From positions 2,751,001 to 2,815,000 of the forward strand of contig JAGFBZ010001254.1 of NCBI GenBank assembly GCA_018398805.1: a stretch of DNA of 64,000 nt, written 5' to 3'. The stretch is from Hirundichthys speculiger. Lineage: Eukaryota > Chordata > Actinopteri > Beloniformes > Exocoetidae. Below, piece after piece: positions 24,291 to 39,300 of this stretch (positions are counted from its first letter, which is position 1; each line of letters opens with the position of its first letter). The notes beneath the pieces are model-generated. The model did no database searches, was not told the origin of the DNA, and saw only the letters and a program-made list of their open reading frames with translations. The position numbers and the translations under genes are program-made.

Positions 24291-24464
24291 ATAATAAAGA
24301 TATCTAAAAAAAAATCTTCTTTTTCGTTATTCTGGCATTTAGTAAATAGAAATGATTTTGGTAAATCTAACTTTTCTAAAACAGGAAAAGTTTAGTCTGA
24401 TTTAATGCCAAGCAGAGAGGACAAAAGTATATATGTTTGTTGTGCAGTTTATATGCATATATAA

Positions 24465-24588
24465 CCCAAACACATATCAAAAGTAACAGTAATAAAGAAC
24501 AATAAGTAGTGGTATATAGTTTGAATCCCAAACACATATCAAAAGTAACAGTAATATGGAACAATAAGTAGTGGTACATAGTGTTGAA
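24465..24588. repeat. 62-bp tandem duplication
   Basis: Two adjacent copies begin cccaaacacatatcaaaagt at 24465 and 24527. They differ at only a few positions. Confidence 0.85.
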
Positions 24589-24888
24589 GTGTCAGGTATT
24601 ATTTCAGGAGGAGTCGATCTTCATAGACTTGCAGGAGTCTGAGTCTGTAGAAACCGTCGTTACTGTGGTCACGCACTCTTAACTTCGGCTTTAGATTCTT
24701 TCACTTACCCTTTAAAATGTTTAAAAATGTTAATGTAATGTCAATGTTAGAGAGCACTGACGTATCAGCTATTTTACTGGAGGGTAAACATGTAACCATG
24801 TCTCTATAGGCAAGATCTGTTGTGTTTTACCCTGAGATATTTCTCATTTCCCCTCTGCCTTTATACAAGATGCAGAGTCATGTAAAGA

Positions 24889-25650
24889 CTCACAGGAGCC
24901 ATTATCTAAATTATTATTATCTTTTTGAAGCTACATGATTTTAAAAAATGCATTGGTTTCTTTGAAGAAGGTTTAGTCTGAGGCATCTATGTTGACAGAT
25001 GTAACTACGGCACGTCAGGTCAGCTTCCACTAAAGCTTCTGCTCATTTACATTTGGTCACAAAAAACGAGAGAACAAAGTGAAAATTTGAGACATTTCAT
25101 TTCTGACAGCAGGAACTTTACTTGTATAGGCCATTGTGTATGGCACAAACAACTCACCTGATAATATTTGGTCAACTGCTTTTCACCTTCAAGTCACTGA
25201 ATAAAAACCAGTTCACAGCCTGTCAGGAATGAACCCTCGGAACATTAGACTGTGAACCTGTTTTACATTCTTTCATTCACTCATTTGCATGTTTCAGAGG
25301 ATCGACGTGTCAGCTGCTATGTGCCAGGTTGCAACAGCCTGCGGCGACTTGCACAATCTGTTGTGTATCACCTTGAAATCCATTTAACTCTGAAATAGAA
25401 ATATTGGTGTGGCGATAGTCACAGGAGCCATCATCTTAACCAACCCTGAAGCTCCAGCTCTGTTTTTAAAGGGATGAATATGTTTCTTTGAAGAAGGATT
25501 ATGAACTTAAGTATAATGTGTTTGGGTGAGCGTAAACCAAAACTACTTGTTTACATTTGGCCACAAAGGCCGATGGCGTTGAGCAACGGCTACATTAGCA
25601 GGAACTTGACCAGGCCATGAACTCACCTGATAATATTTGGTCATATTTGG
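24889..25650. repeat. Diverged direct duplication, about 0.3 kb per copy
   Basis: The same words recur in order about 470-530 bp apart: cacaggagccat (24891 and 25421), tttctttgaagaagg (24957 and 25483), tttacatttgg, and ctcacctgataatatttggtc (25152 and 25621). No coding frame was recognised in either copy. Confidence 0.6.
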
Positions 25651-26249
25651 TTAACCTGTTCTTTGGTGTTAATCTTTCTGTTATGAGTTTTGATGTTTTG
25701 TATTCTTGTCAATTTGTTTCTCTTTAGTCTTTACTGGATTACTCAATAGAGTTAGCTCAGGCCTTTGTCAGCTGACTTCCTGTTTTGTTTTGTAAAGCTT
25801 ACTCCAGCGTATGTTTGGACTTTTCACACCAAAGTAAGTTTCATTTGCATGTTGCCACACCCCTCATTACATTATTAATTCATCTCCTAAGCTCCTGCGT
25901 TTCCTCTGTTCAGAGGAAGGTCCATGTCATTGTTTCTCATGGTTTTGTGTCTTGGCTGTTTCCTTGGTTTCTGCTTTTGTTTTTGGGTCTTGGTTGCTGG
26001 CAGTCAGGCACAGTTGGGGCGACTCAGGGGACATCAATAATAACATCAAGTTAAATTGTGAGGAACATCAATGAATTTTATTTTATTTCAAGGGGACAGG
26101 ATTTCCCACCAGTTTCAGAGCATTTTACCCTTCAAGAGACAGCAAACTTGAATACCAGCATATGTCAGAACAGAAACAGCACAGATGTTTAACGACAGCT
26201 TCAGTTTCTATCATGGTACTCATTTTCTTTGCTTTAGCATTTGTGTAGG

Positions 26250-26320
26250 AGCACCTGTAACAAAAAGAAATTTCCCCATCAGGGATCAATAAAGTCATTC
26301 TGAATCAGAGTCTGAACTTC
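26250..26320 (+). mobile_element. Rex1-like LINE tail, plus orientation
   Basis: Reads aaatttccccatcagggatc then aataaagtcattctgaat. This is the terminal tail of the same LINE family as at 12.1 kb, heavily 5'-truncated. Confidence 0.55.
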
Positions 26321-26468
26321 CGTGTTTGTTTCCATTTTGTTTTGCTATTTTTTTTCTTAAAGTCAACCTCTCAACTTTATTTTTGTAATAACATTTGGAA
26401 AGCTTAGTACATCACTCAACCATTTCAAAACTAAACTACAGAGCAGTGCTTTCAGTGCTTTCGGTGAT

Positions 26469-26492
26469 TTTATTGTTTTGTTTTTTTTTATT
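26469..26492 (-). promoter_or_regulatory. Poly(A) signals for the P2X gene
   Basis: Two AATAAA hexamers on the minus strand (26492-26487 and 26474-26469) lie about 155-175 bases past the P2X stop codon. Confidence 0.6.
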
Positions 26493-26645
26493 CCTCTACA
26501 TATGAAACACACAATCAGAATTCAGTCTTTAAAAAGTAAAACATAACTTCATCTCTGCTCTCTTCACAGCAGCTGCACATTAACAGAATGAGTTTTCCTC
26601 TCCACAGTAACGAGAGGATAACTCAACCGCTGGCATTTCTGTCTG

Positions 26646-29600
26646 TTACTTTGTTGTACTGAGTAACGTTGATGTCGTAACACAATGGTTCAGATCCGAC
26701 GTATCTCGTTGAGACATAGAAGTCTGGGCGTCTGAGACAGCGTCTTCCTCTCCACTGCAAGCAGATGAAACAGTTACCCTGCAATCTGTGGAGCAACAAT
26801 TCAGTCCACAAAGTTCCCGCCCTTTAACTATTCAACGATCCAACAATGCTGAGATGCAGATGAATGATATTTTAATACAAATTTAAAACAGAAGGGTAAC
26901 ACACTATATATAATAATAAAATGAGCGTGTTATGATAAACGTTTAAAAGAGAAATCAAGTCGTCAACATTAAGTGCTATTAATACTGACTTATCAAATAA
27001 CACCAAAAGCACGGTGCATTACATTTATTGAAGCCTTTATTTTTTCACTTAGTAAAGCTTTTATCAGTATGACGATAAAAAGATAAAAGATAGAAGTCAT
27101 CAGAGCCAACTGATGATTAAACATTGAATAAAAGCAGTTAGGAGTCAGTGTTTGACTCCTTTAAGAGGAAACCTGCATCCCACACCTCATCAGTGAAAGC
27201 AAAATGGAAATCCACAATCCCTGCTCTGGAGATTGTTTTTCCAGTTAATATTTCATGTAGCCCTGAACATGACGGTCACCATGTTTTGAAATTTCACAGA
27301 TTTTCAGCAGAAAATATAATCAAAATAGAACAGAAACTCTTGTTGCCATATAGGGGACGTGTGATCCATGCAAACTGCAGGATGCAGGTTTTTTTCCAGC
27401 AGAGCATTTCAGTGCAACAAGAATAGACGTGTATCGATGAGCAATAACGATATGACCACTGACAGGTAAAGGCAACAACTCTCTTCATCTCGTTCCAACG
27501 CAGCGTCCTGTGGGGAAAACTGGCATTTGCATGAATTCTGATTTGACACTTGCCAGCTACTTAAGCTTTTCCACAAAACTACTGAAAGAACTTCCCCTTA
27601 AGGGGAACTTGTTGGGCAGAGCTTTTAGTTGTTGTGCCCAAGACAAGTCTGGGATTTTCATCCAGCCTCCAAACTCCGCAGACTGATAAGAGCTGCTGGA
27701 ATGAGTAGGAAGCAGTCCTGTCCACAGATATCCCACCGGACCCAAAGGATGTACTGCTGACCAACGTGGTAGCAGACACTCGAGGTCCCCTCAGGTGTTC
27801 TCTGTCCACATTCTGACTGATCAGCGCAGTTTTGACAGCATGAGGAGCCGTTTTAGCCATATTTTTTAGTTCTTCGATTACATATTTTATCATAGATGGG
27901 GATTAGGGGTGGAGGGGAAGGGGGTGGGCGAATGGGTGGGACTCACTCTGTTTTTACTCTGTAAAGCACTTTGTGCTGGATTTTAATTGTACTAAAAGTA
28001 CTATATAAGTTAAGTTTGACTGGATGACTGATGAGGAGGACCTACATGTTATGAGGCCAGTTATCTTAATGGTATGCCTCATTGGTGTATGTTAATAAAG
28101 TTGAGGGTCTGCAAGTCATTGGAAGAATCATTTATCTACATTTTCCATACTATCATAATCTGTCTGATTTGGGACTGTAACAAAAAAAGAAAGGAAAAAA
28201 TCTGCACCTCTATGAAATGAAGCAAAAACTTTAAAAAGACCCACAATCCCCATAAAACCTGCAGGTTGACCCAAGCCGATTCCATTTGCTGCATAGATAC
28301 AGGGGCATGAGAAAGCCTGGCCCTTGTTTATTTCATGATGGGCAACTGTACAACTGAAAGGCAACCTGTTTTTCAAAATGCATGAAATTAAGACATTTTA
28401 AGTTAAAATAACGTCTCTTCATTTTTTCCACCATTCACAGAATAGCAACCTAAAATAGACTGCAGCTGAATTTCGGTTCGGTCCTTCAGGTCACATCCCC
28501 TGATGGGTGCATCAATTTCAGCACTTCACACTGGAGCTAAAAGTTCTCCAGACCTCGTTTCAATGATTTCAATCCATTCTTCCTCCAAAAGGCTTCAGGT
28601 TCAGTGAGATTCCTATTGTCCTATCCTATTCTTATGCTCTGTCTTGCATGCTCTGCTCTTGTGGGGTCTGTCCAGGACAGAGGGGTCTAGTGTGTATTTT
28701 TGAGGTACCTGTTATATATGCCAACTATGTTGTCTGCAAAATGTGAACAAAATGAAATTAAAAAAAAGAGTCAAACGTAGAATACCAATCAGCCTAACAA
28801 GTACTGTATGTTTTTGGACTGTGGGAGGAAGCCGGAGTACCTGGAGAAAACTCATGCAGGTATGAAGAGAACATACAAACTCCAGAAAAGCCCCACCTGG
28901 GATTTGAATAGAAAGTCTTCTTGTTGTGAGGTGACAGTGCTTTTTCATGTCACTGTAGTAGAAAAAGACAAAGAAACATCTTGTCATACCTTTTTTCATA
29001 CTTCCGTTTTCCGTAGAAAGTCCTCTTTTTCACCATGTGGAGAAGGACCCAGTCACATAAGAATTTCCCCTGTTGAATAAAGTTGTTTTTTTCTTTTTAA
29101 AATTAGATGCAGGACATCCTGTCCAGTTTTAAGACCATTTTGCAGAAATGCTGTGTTTTACTTACGGCACCCATCAGTGCCACTCCAGCACCGACATTCT
29201 TCACTGTTGGGATGATGCTGAATTTGCCGGCCTATGACAAAAGTTTTTAAAATGAAAATAGACTGCACATACAGTAATAGTGTTTGTCCAGCATCACCTG
29301 GTATTTGCTCGACAAGGATGATCAAAGGTTATAACTCCATAAGTAAGATGTGTGGATAAACCAAGTCCGTATACATTTCTCTTTTTTATATCAACAGCGA
29401 GTCTTTGTATTACACTTAAAACATTTCACATCTTTATGCTTTCGCGATATTTCAAGCAGTGACTTGAATGACACGTTCATACCTTTCCGTACACCATTAT
29501 GATGACTTTGATGCCATAGACTTTAAACAGCGTTCGATAAGTTTCACCAGAAGCACTTTTAAAATATCGAGTGTGTCTATTTAGGGAAAAATAAAAGAGA

Positions 29601-32600
29601 GCATAATTACATTAGAGCAATTTATGACAATATGTTTTGGTATCTTCTCCATTCAAAGATGATTTAGCTACTCTTAAATAATTTCAAGTACATGCAACAT
29701 ACCAGTGAAGATGGTGTCTGTATATCTCACCTAAAGTTAAGTCCCTTTGCGACAGACATATTGGATATACTGCCGTCCAAGCGAGTAAAGTGGTATTGAG
29801 GATCACATCTATTTATGTCAAGGTCACAGTTCCATTGTATCCCTATGCAAAGTGAGCCACCCTGAAAAACAGTAAAATATTCTTAGACTTTCCCCTTTGT
29901 CAATAGTTTACTCAAAAATTGTAAAACGTTTATGAGGTGTCCCTTGTGTGCCAAGACAACTGTACAAAGCAGTAATTGCTGAACTACTGCACACTAAAAA
30001 GCAATTCAGCGAGCCGCTGTTGCGTAAAATCTACATTTGTAATCAAAAACGTATGGTGTCTGTGCATGAAAGCGGATTATGTAGAACTTGAAATGCCAAC
30101 AGCACCGTCACTGGTTTAACTGATGTATACAATTTAAACCAGACTGAAACCCTTATGTGACATATATCGGGGAAAATAAGTATTAAACGCACCAGCATTT
30201 TTCTCAGTAAATATGTTTCTAAAGGTGGTGGTGACATGAAACTTTCACCAGATGTTGATAACAACCAAATGCAATCCACACATGCAAATAAATCAAAACA
30301 CACATGTCCATAAATAACGTTATGTGTTATGTGTAATAATGTAAAGCAGCATGGTGGCTTGGTGTCAGCACCGTTGCCTCACAGCTAGAAAGTTCTTGGT
30401 TTGAACCTCAGCAGGGCCTTTCTGTGTGGAGTTTGCATGTTCTACCTGTGCCTGGTGTAAACTACAAAAGTGGTAAGATCAGAGACTGCAGTACTTTTAA
30501 AATGTTTAGATTATTCACAGCAGCAGATTCATTAGCAACTGAGCTCAGCTGAACTGTGAAATAACCAGACTTAAGTAGGTGATTGAGTTCAGTTAGCTCA
30601 CCCAAGAGTTTGTTCCTTCGAACGAACTGACACAAGGCTAATATATGGTAAAAAGTTCATTTTGAAATAGATCAACTGACAAATATTCCAAAGCTGCACT
30701 CCTTTTCTGTACAATACCGTACATTGCAGGTTGTTTGGATTTTTCTGAATAATACAAATCAAAATATCAATAGAGAAGTCCAGATATTAAATGAGCACGG
30801 TCATCGTTATGTTCCAGTAAAGTCATGATGCTGAGACTAGACTTGCATAGAGACATTTTAAAGTGTAAATATTATGTGTCACTAACAAACTCTTGATGTT
30901 AGAAAGAGTTTTCCTAACCAATGTGGCCATGTCCTGGAAGCTGTGTCCAGCTCGCTTGACGATGTCTCCCAGGTAAAAGATGGGGCAGTAGGGGTCATTT
31001 TTCTCATGGTATCGGCATGTCTTCAAATAGGACTTGTCATTTGTTTCAAGGACGTTGGACCTAGAGTTAGTAAAGACAAAGCAGTACATAGTTGACGTAA
31101 AGATGCACCCTGCTTTATGTCCATGGATATTTCCATTTAACCAAGGATTAACGAGAAGAAACTGAACTGGAGGATTTACTTTGAAAATGTGAATTTTGGA
31201 AATTGGATGAAATTCTTGATGTAGATGGTGAAGTTTTCTGCATTCATCAGCATTGGCTTTCTGTAAAAATATAGATATAAATAAATGAGAAAAGTGGAAT
31301 TTTTTTAGCAGATTAAAAGATTCAAACCTTCAAGTGTTAAAAAGGCAGCAAAGTAGATGTAATCAGTAAGAGGATGTCTAGTCATATTGGTTGAATTACT
31401 GAACGTATCAAGGCATTTCCATATAACTGCCTATCAAGCTAGAAACTGGTTTCATTTGAGCAGATTCATTTAACTGCTGGTGTTGACAGCATGACTTCAA
31501 TGATGTTTACAGGTAAAGACCATGAGAAGTAGAGACCGCTGTCACCAAGGATTTATGACATAATTTAAGTACTGATTATTCACAAGGTCCTCGGTAATTT
31601 CATATTTGATTGACTAACTGATATTAAAATGAAGACTTTTGATTATATTTGGTCTGTCAAATGTGCCTTTCTTTGCACACGAGTCACTATGACTTCCAAA
31701 TTAAAGAGTTGGTTTCCATGTTTTGTAGCTGATGAAAGCTGTCATTGTCTAATCTGTTTGACACACTCATGTAAAATAGAAACTATGTTTCATCCCTAAT
31801 GCTTAATGGATGAGGACATAAATATGTATATCCTTTTATCAGGTCTTTAAATGATGAAAATAAACTTAAAATGAACAACAGTGTGTGGCATATTATACAG
31901 CATCATTATTTATTTAGAAAAACTAAGTCAAAATTCAGAAATTGGAAGCGTAAAAGTGATTTTTACACTCAGTGATTTGACAGTTGGTTCAACCATGTTT
32001 TGCAGCAATAAATTTCTCTTTGCTGTGGAGGAATTTTGTCCCATTTTTATTTTTATTTTTTTCAATTCTTACTAAATACCGAGCTTTAGTGGCCACGAAA
32101 CAAACCCAAACCATCATCCTTCCACCACCGTGCCTGATCAGTGATGATGTGTTTGAGTTTTCATCATGCATAATGTTGTCAATTATGTCCAAACATCTCC
32201 CCTCTGGACTTGTTTGTCCAAAGTATATTGTTCCAGTTGTCCTGTGGTTTGGTCAGATGCAACTTTAAGTCATGCTGCAATGTTTTTTTTAGGAGTTTTT
32301 TTTTTTATTAACTGTGTTGTTGTGAACTTTAAGGTGACCTCTAGACATAGAATCTGCTAACAGCATATACATCAGGTCTTAATGGGTCTATAGATGATGA
32401 GCTGTAGCTCTTAGGTTTTCTTTTTTTCCTTTTTTTTTTTAATGAACTTCTTGGAGGGTGAACTTCTTAGGGCATCCACTTCTTGAAAGCTTGTCTTGAA
32501 TAATTTCCACTTATAAATGATTAATTTGTCCAAGCTGTCTAGAAATTTCCTTATGTTTCCTCAAAGCTACAGTTGTTTTTCTTAGATTATTTCTGATCTC

Positions 32601-35600
32601 TTTCCTTCTTCCCGTCCTGTTTGCACACACAAATGTTTCAGACAAAACCTGTTCTAGACGTGCCACTCGAGGTGCTCATAACCTGCTGCTGATCAGATAT
32701 TCAGCTGCATTTCTTCAAGAATCATGTGGTTACAACTTCACCACTCATTTTCACTGAAGCAGTAAGGGTGTTTTTTTTTTAAAGGTGAACTATTAGTTTA
32801 ACAACACATTTCTTCCACATTTTGTCTTAGTGTCAGAATGTTTATGAAAAATAACACATTGTAAAATGTCATTTGTTGTTCATCTGAAGCATCTGATATT
32901 GATCTGCCCAAAGACTGTTGTTAATGTCCTGAACAGTAAAACATTAAAATCGAAAGAGAAGCTAACCATCTGCTGCCCTTCATATGTTTTAGTTTTGTTT
33001 TCACATCTCTCATATAAAAGCAAAGCAATGCATATGTCCAAAAGACATGGCTTGACCAAGGTTTTCATCTGAAATATTTCATTAGGGCAAAAAAAACAAC
33101 AATAAACAGTTTCGTGTTTTATCATGTACTTACTGTGGCTTGAATTTCCTTTCAGTGGGACACCAACCATAGATTTCACAGGTACCAGTGGAGTTGTTCT
33201 CATTATTTAAACACCGTCCACTCATTAATCCTACAAATAAAATCACAACAGCCCAACATCATCTTAATTGACATGATCTTCTTGTTAGATTGATCTTCTT
33301 GTCATCTTCTGCTTCAGATTACCAAAGTAATAGTACTAGTACTAAAACACAATATTTGCATTAATTCTGACCAACAGTAAAGTATGAAGTAGATATTGTA
33401 TCATAGATTAAAGTTGACCACTATGACTGTAGACTTGGATAAACATTGCTTTGTTTTGTCATTGGTGCTGCAGTCATGGCTGGATTTTAGCTGCCAGGTC
33501 TTCTGCTTGTTGTCCCAGGTTGTGATAGCTTCTTCAGGGAGCAATGTCTTACAAATACTGACATCTATTGGTCAAGGTGGAGATTAAAACCATTCAGACA
33601 CCATCAGCAATTAACGTGGCTACAAATTGCATTTTTTGTTGATAATCTAATTGACGCTGAGGGACTTATGATCCTCTTTCAGCTGTAAAAAAAAAAAATA
33701 AAAAAAAGTTTATTCATGTTTTCTGTATTCACCCATCTTAAAGTTTGCCTTTTCATCCTTTTACTTCTTTGATAAGATCAGTTCACCTGCCATTGACCAT
33801 TCTCTGCTATTCCATTATAAGTATGATTCTTCCATTTCTCATATGTGTACCTTCAAACTTCTCCACATCTAATGATGCTTGAGGAACACAGTCATCTGGA
33901 CAAAGCAGGCAGCAGTGTGAGGATCATGTTATTTGATTTCTTCAGCGCATTTTAACACCATTCAGCCTGTTTTACTATGTTTTTTAAAGTACTATGGTTT
34001 ACTATAAAATGAAAAACATCATGGACGACCCTGCATATCCTCTAAACAACACAGTGATTCAGCAACAGTGTCTTCAGTCAGAGGCTTCTTCTGATCTGGT
34101 GCCACACAGACCGCTACGGGAGATCCTTCCTGCCCACCGCTATAACCACCTGCAGTGAATCTTTGAAGAGACTTAAATAATGACAACCACTGCAACAATT
34201 TCATTTCCCTTTGGGGATTAATAAAGTATTTTTGAACTGAATTAAATTGAATTCTTAAGGGGAAAAAAAAAAACAATTGTCAAAAAAGTTCAGAATTAAC
34301 TATAATAGCAGCTTGGGGATGGCTAATTAACAATAAAACCCCCAAGTATTGATCTGGTATCCAAGCTGGAAAGATGTCAGTGAGATTAAGCATCTGTGGG
34401 ACACTAGAAAAAAAAATACATCTGTGGAGTTCCCAGCCCATAACCACAGGACCTCAAGAATCTGCTGACAACATCAGCTGTTGTGTCAGCTGAAGACAAT
34501 CTATACTAAATTAAGCAGGAAGTTTCAGTGTTTCAACTGGGTGGTGTATCTTAAAATGATTATTTATGATTATTTAAAATCAGTAATGGTCTTTTTCTTA
34601 CCGTGACCAGTCTCCACAGTCTTTCCTTCTGTGCAGTTCTGATCAGTTTGGCAGTGGCCTTGCATCACATGGGGGCTCTGGGAGCACACAGTGAAAAAAA
34701 AGCACAAGTTCAAGACAGTACTTAGCTTTTTTTTTAACTACATACAAACAATGTATGGTAGTAGAAAATGTTTTAACAACAAGCATTATTTAGGATTAAC
34801 CTGAGGCAGTATAACAACTTCTCAAACTAATTTGATTTTAGCTCATAAGGTATGATAAGCTCCTTACTTTGCATATGAAATATAATAAATACACATCTTA
34901 AGTGGTTTGTACATGTCTGCATGTTTTCCTGTGGCTTCATGTTGCTATTTTCAAATATTCTGGCTTTACAGTCAACCACTCCACCCTTGTTGGCCACTCT
35001 TGCTCTGTTTTTAAGTGATTTTAATTATATCTTTCTGACAGACAATTCTTCGTCAGTGTGAATCAATATAAATAAATAGTGGTGCTCCTTATGGTTCAGT
35101 TTTTTGTCTCAGACCTTTTAATACAAGGCAAGCCATGTTTAGAGGTATAGCGCATTTTATACACAAAGACAACTCAAAGTGCTTTACAAAGACAAAAAGA
35201 TGCAAAGAGCAGAATAATAATACGAAATTAATAAAAAAAAAAAAAAACAACAACAAATAAAATTCATAAATAAAACTATGAAAAAAATGGATTTAGACAA
35301 AAAGGAATCAAACATAGCTTAGATGAGTAAAAACAGTGCAGTAATGGGTGTAGCATTAAATTAAATTAAAGAAAGGCACTGGAAAGCAGAGTTTGGAGTT
35401 TAACTTTAAATGTGGACATTAGATCTCTGACTCTTGGTATTTGTTTGAGGTGATAAAAAGCTGTTTTAGTTACAGCTTTGATGTGTCTACTGAGGTTCAG
35501 CGCTGACTCAAACGGGTTCTCCAGCTAATGGCTAATTATAATTAGTTACATTTTGTCCTATCATCATCTAGCATTGCCAGGATGTAGGTGCTCTCCTCTC

Positions 35601-36291
35601 CCTGTCCTCCCTCTTCTTTTCCTTCCTTTCCCCAGCTGCCCTTCAGCTATTCACTTCCTCCGAGCACTGGCAGTGAATCTAATGGACCACAGGTCATTTG
35701 GTGAAAGACTGTCAGCTGTGGTAAGCAACACTGTCATGTAGAGGTTGCATAATAGTGGTCTAAGAACTGACCCTTGAAGGGACTCCACAGATAAGTTCAG
35801 GGATAAGGGATAAGTTCAGATTTACACTCAGTCATGAAAACAACAAAGCTCCTTCCCTCAATATATCTGATTTGAACCAAGTGAGAACTGGACCTGAGAA
35901 CCCACCCTGTTTTCCAGTCTGTTGAGTTATATCTTATGGTAAACAGTACAAAAGATAGAGCTGCACCAGTACGAATGTTTTACCTGGATCAGTGTTTAGC
36001 TATATATCATTTTATCTATATTCATTTATTTTATGTGCTTAATTTATTTATTTTTCATTTGCTTACTCTCACATTTATCTGTTTTTCATGCATTTTTACT
36101 TTTTCAACATTCAGTGCCTCCTCAAGGATAACATTTCCTCAATTTGAAATTTGATTCCACTTTGCTTTTTATTTCTCAATATTAAATTTCAAATTAAATA
36201 TAATTTCTGCTCGGCTCCTGTGTAACTTTTACATTAGCACGGCTTGATCAGGAGATTGTACACACATACTATGTGTAGGTTGGGTGTGTGT

Positions 36292-36322
<31 letters not shown>

Positions 36323-39300
36323 GGGGGGGTTAATAAACTGATTAATCCATAAATTGTAAAGTACCCTATTACTGTAATTTCTCTGGGCCAGAAGGTGAAG
36401 AGTACACAGAGTAGCCTGTTTCTTTGTGACTGCTACGAGTTCAGAAGGAAGCAGAGAGAAGGTGAATTTATATGTCATCAAAGAAAGCGGAAAAAAAGTG
36501 CCTGTGGTATGTAACCGCAAGAAAAATCAGTTGTTTTCTACATCCACTTTTGTTTTCCTGTTCATTTTGCAGTAAACACAAATTATTCAGAAAGGAGTCA
36601 GTGCAGTACTTTACAGTCTGTTACCTTTGTTTTTTCTTCTGTTTGTTTTTAACCAAAATGAAGTTTAACTTAAAGAGGTTAGACAAACCTAAAGGGAAAT
36701 AACTACTGCATTGTGGTACTAACCAAAAGAGGATGTAAAACAAAAAAAAAAAAAAAGAAGAAGCAGGTTAATTATCTCCTGGCACTCAGACATTAGAAAA
36801 GCTTATTACAGTCTAGTTCATAATGTGTTACAGTTTCAGCAAGACTCATCTTTCCACAGTCTTCTCATACAGACAAACTTCTTTATTTGTTTGTTCAGAT
36901 TGTTTTTCAGTTTTTTTGAATCTTTAAAGTCTTTTTTTGCTTTTAGGCTTTTTGGGTCCAAGTGGATTGACTCGGGTCATCATTTATCAAGAAACAGGTC
37001 TTTGTTACTTGATCTAAACACTGAAAAGCTTGCATCATTTTTCATGAAAGGTCCAGTGCATCAGGGCTGCCAGGTAGCTGACGCAGTTAAGCGGGCAGCT
37101 CATGCACTGATGTCATAGACCTTGTGATGTCACAGCTCTGACTCCTGGACTGTGATACTTTGCTCGGGATTTTCTCTCTCTACCCCACTTTTCTTCTCAG
37201 CCAACTTTTGAATAATATCTTTAACAAAAAATGGAAAAAGATTTACATATCCAACTATGTTCATTAGACATGGACATGACAAATTACTGAGATCATTTGT
37301 GTCAAAGTTTGTGCCAAGTGGGGTTTTCCAGACCACTATATTGTCTAAACAGCACACCTCTAACCATACCACAGGCCGGTATCAGGCTTTTATTGCAAAC
37401 AAAAGGCAGTGTTCGGGAACAAAATGTTCACTTGTTTGTTATCAGGCAATAAGTGAAAGTGAGAGTAGTATGATAGAGATTTGTTTTTTCTTTGCATGTG
37501 CAGAACACTGTCAACAGGAACATTTTGCACCGAAAACGTTGAGCAAATCGAAAGTAATCTTTCTTTGTGGTTGAGTGCATGGTGTATGTGTATAATGGAA
37601 AAAGAACATCTGTTTTACAATAAATCACTTGACTTCACCTGAGACAACTGCACTAGCATCACTGCGCACCACACTCATCATTACCGCTGTTGAAAACACT
37701 TTTGTACAGTTATGATATAGAAACACAACCACAGTGGTTTCTAACAGCTGGTCATGTACATTCACATGAAGAGCATGTTGAGTCTTATCTAAATTATCTT
37801 TATTTCTTTGCTTAAAAAACTGAAATTAAATTTTTAAAAAAAAAAGGTATTTTCTTCATATAGGTCACAATAATAGACGAAGTGCGCTCAAGCTAATCGC
37901 GCTCAAACAGTTATAATTTCTCCTGTCTTTTATTCTCTTGTCTAGGAGTTAAATAGCTGGTTGAACCTCCTTCCAAACAAGTGCTTTTGGTAGCTCTTGA
38001 TCAGACAAGTTCAATGTCAAAGAGGACATTTTGACCTGAGATTGTCCTGCAGAATATGTTGGTGACCTTGTGAGCAGACTTCTCTTTGTAAGTCAGCTGC
38101 AGCAATCTGGGTTTGTCGTGTTTATGATGTTTGTCTGTCCTCTGTGTCTGTGTTTTATGTTGATAGGTGTCTTGAGTGTTTTTCTTTTTAACTTGATCTC
38201 TAAGCTCTGAACAGGAATTCCACTGTGCCTAGACTAGCTGTACAAGTGGCAAATAAAAATCTGGACTCTTGAATCTTGACGTCCTGACTTAGTGAAGTGA
38301 GCCCAAATCTTCATGCTCCCACCACTGTACTTCACAGTTAGGATGGTGTTTTCATTATGGTAAGCTGTGCTTTTTTGTCCCATACATTATAAAATATAAT
38401 GCTGAGTAGCGTTATACTGACTTGAATTGTGAATTGCTAAGTTACTTTATTTTTCTTTCCTCCGTGGTGTTCTACCATAGTTACACTGGCTCTTCCATTA
38501 TGTCCAGTTCAATTCACTTCAAATCATTTCAATTCAGTTCATTAATCCCAATGAAATATTGCAGTCAGTCTGTAATATGGTCACTTTATAGTCATTGTAG
38601 TATGAAACACTTGAATGGATATGCATTGTTTTTCATCTCATCAAGTATCTTCCTTTGCACAGTCAGCTCCAGAAGCTCCAGAACAGCCCCCAGTGCAGAG
38701 CCAGCCTTCTTTATCAGTTTGTCCAGTTTCTTTAAATCTCTGCCTCTGATGCTGTTACCCCAACAGATGACTGCAGATGAAATTGCAGTTAACACTTACA
38801 GAAGATGTGCAATACCTTTTTCCTCACATTGAAGGATCTAAGCCTCCTCAGGAGGAAAAAAAAAACTGCTGTTTCTTCTTGTAGACAGCTTCGGTTTTGC
38901 ATCTCCAGTCCTGTCTGTTGTCCATGCATCTCCATTCCTCTACTATCTCCACCTCGTTTGTCAGGATAGAGGTAGTGGTTGATGTATTCTTGGTCTTTCT
39001 AAAACAGTCTGCATCCAGCACATCCAGCACAAGTATTGGGTCAAGGGAATGCCATGATATGGCAGCCCAAACCACCACCACCACCCCCATGCTGCACTCT
39101 GGACATGCAGCAGTCTGGGTGGTCCGCTTCTTTGGGGCTTCTAACTCTCTCAGACGTGGGGAAAACAGTAACAGTGGACTCATCAGAGAACAATACATGT
39201 TTCACCATGTCCACTGCCCAAAATTTGTGCTCTTTGCACCATTGAAACCAACGTTTGGCACTGGAACGAGTGACCAAAGGTTTGGCTATAGCAGCCCGGC

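Noticed and set aside
26623..26811. Open frame ending [10 protein letters not shown] over the P2X last exon
   Set aside because: Phase from the preceding exon selects the other frame, which ends LLSTTK.
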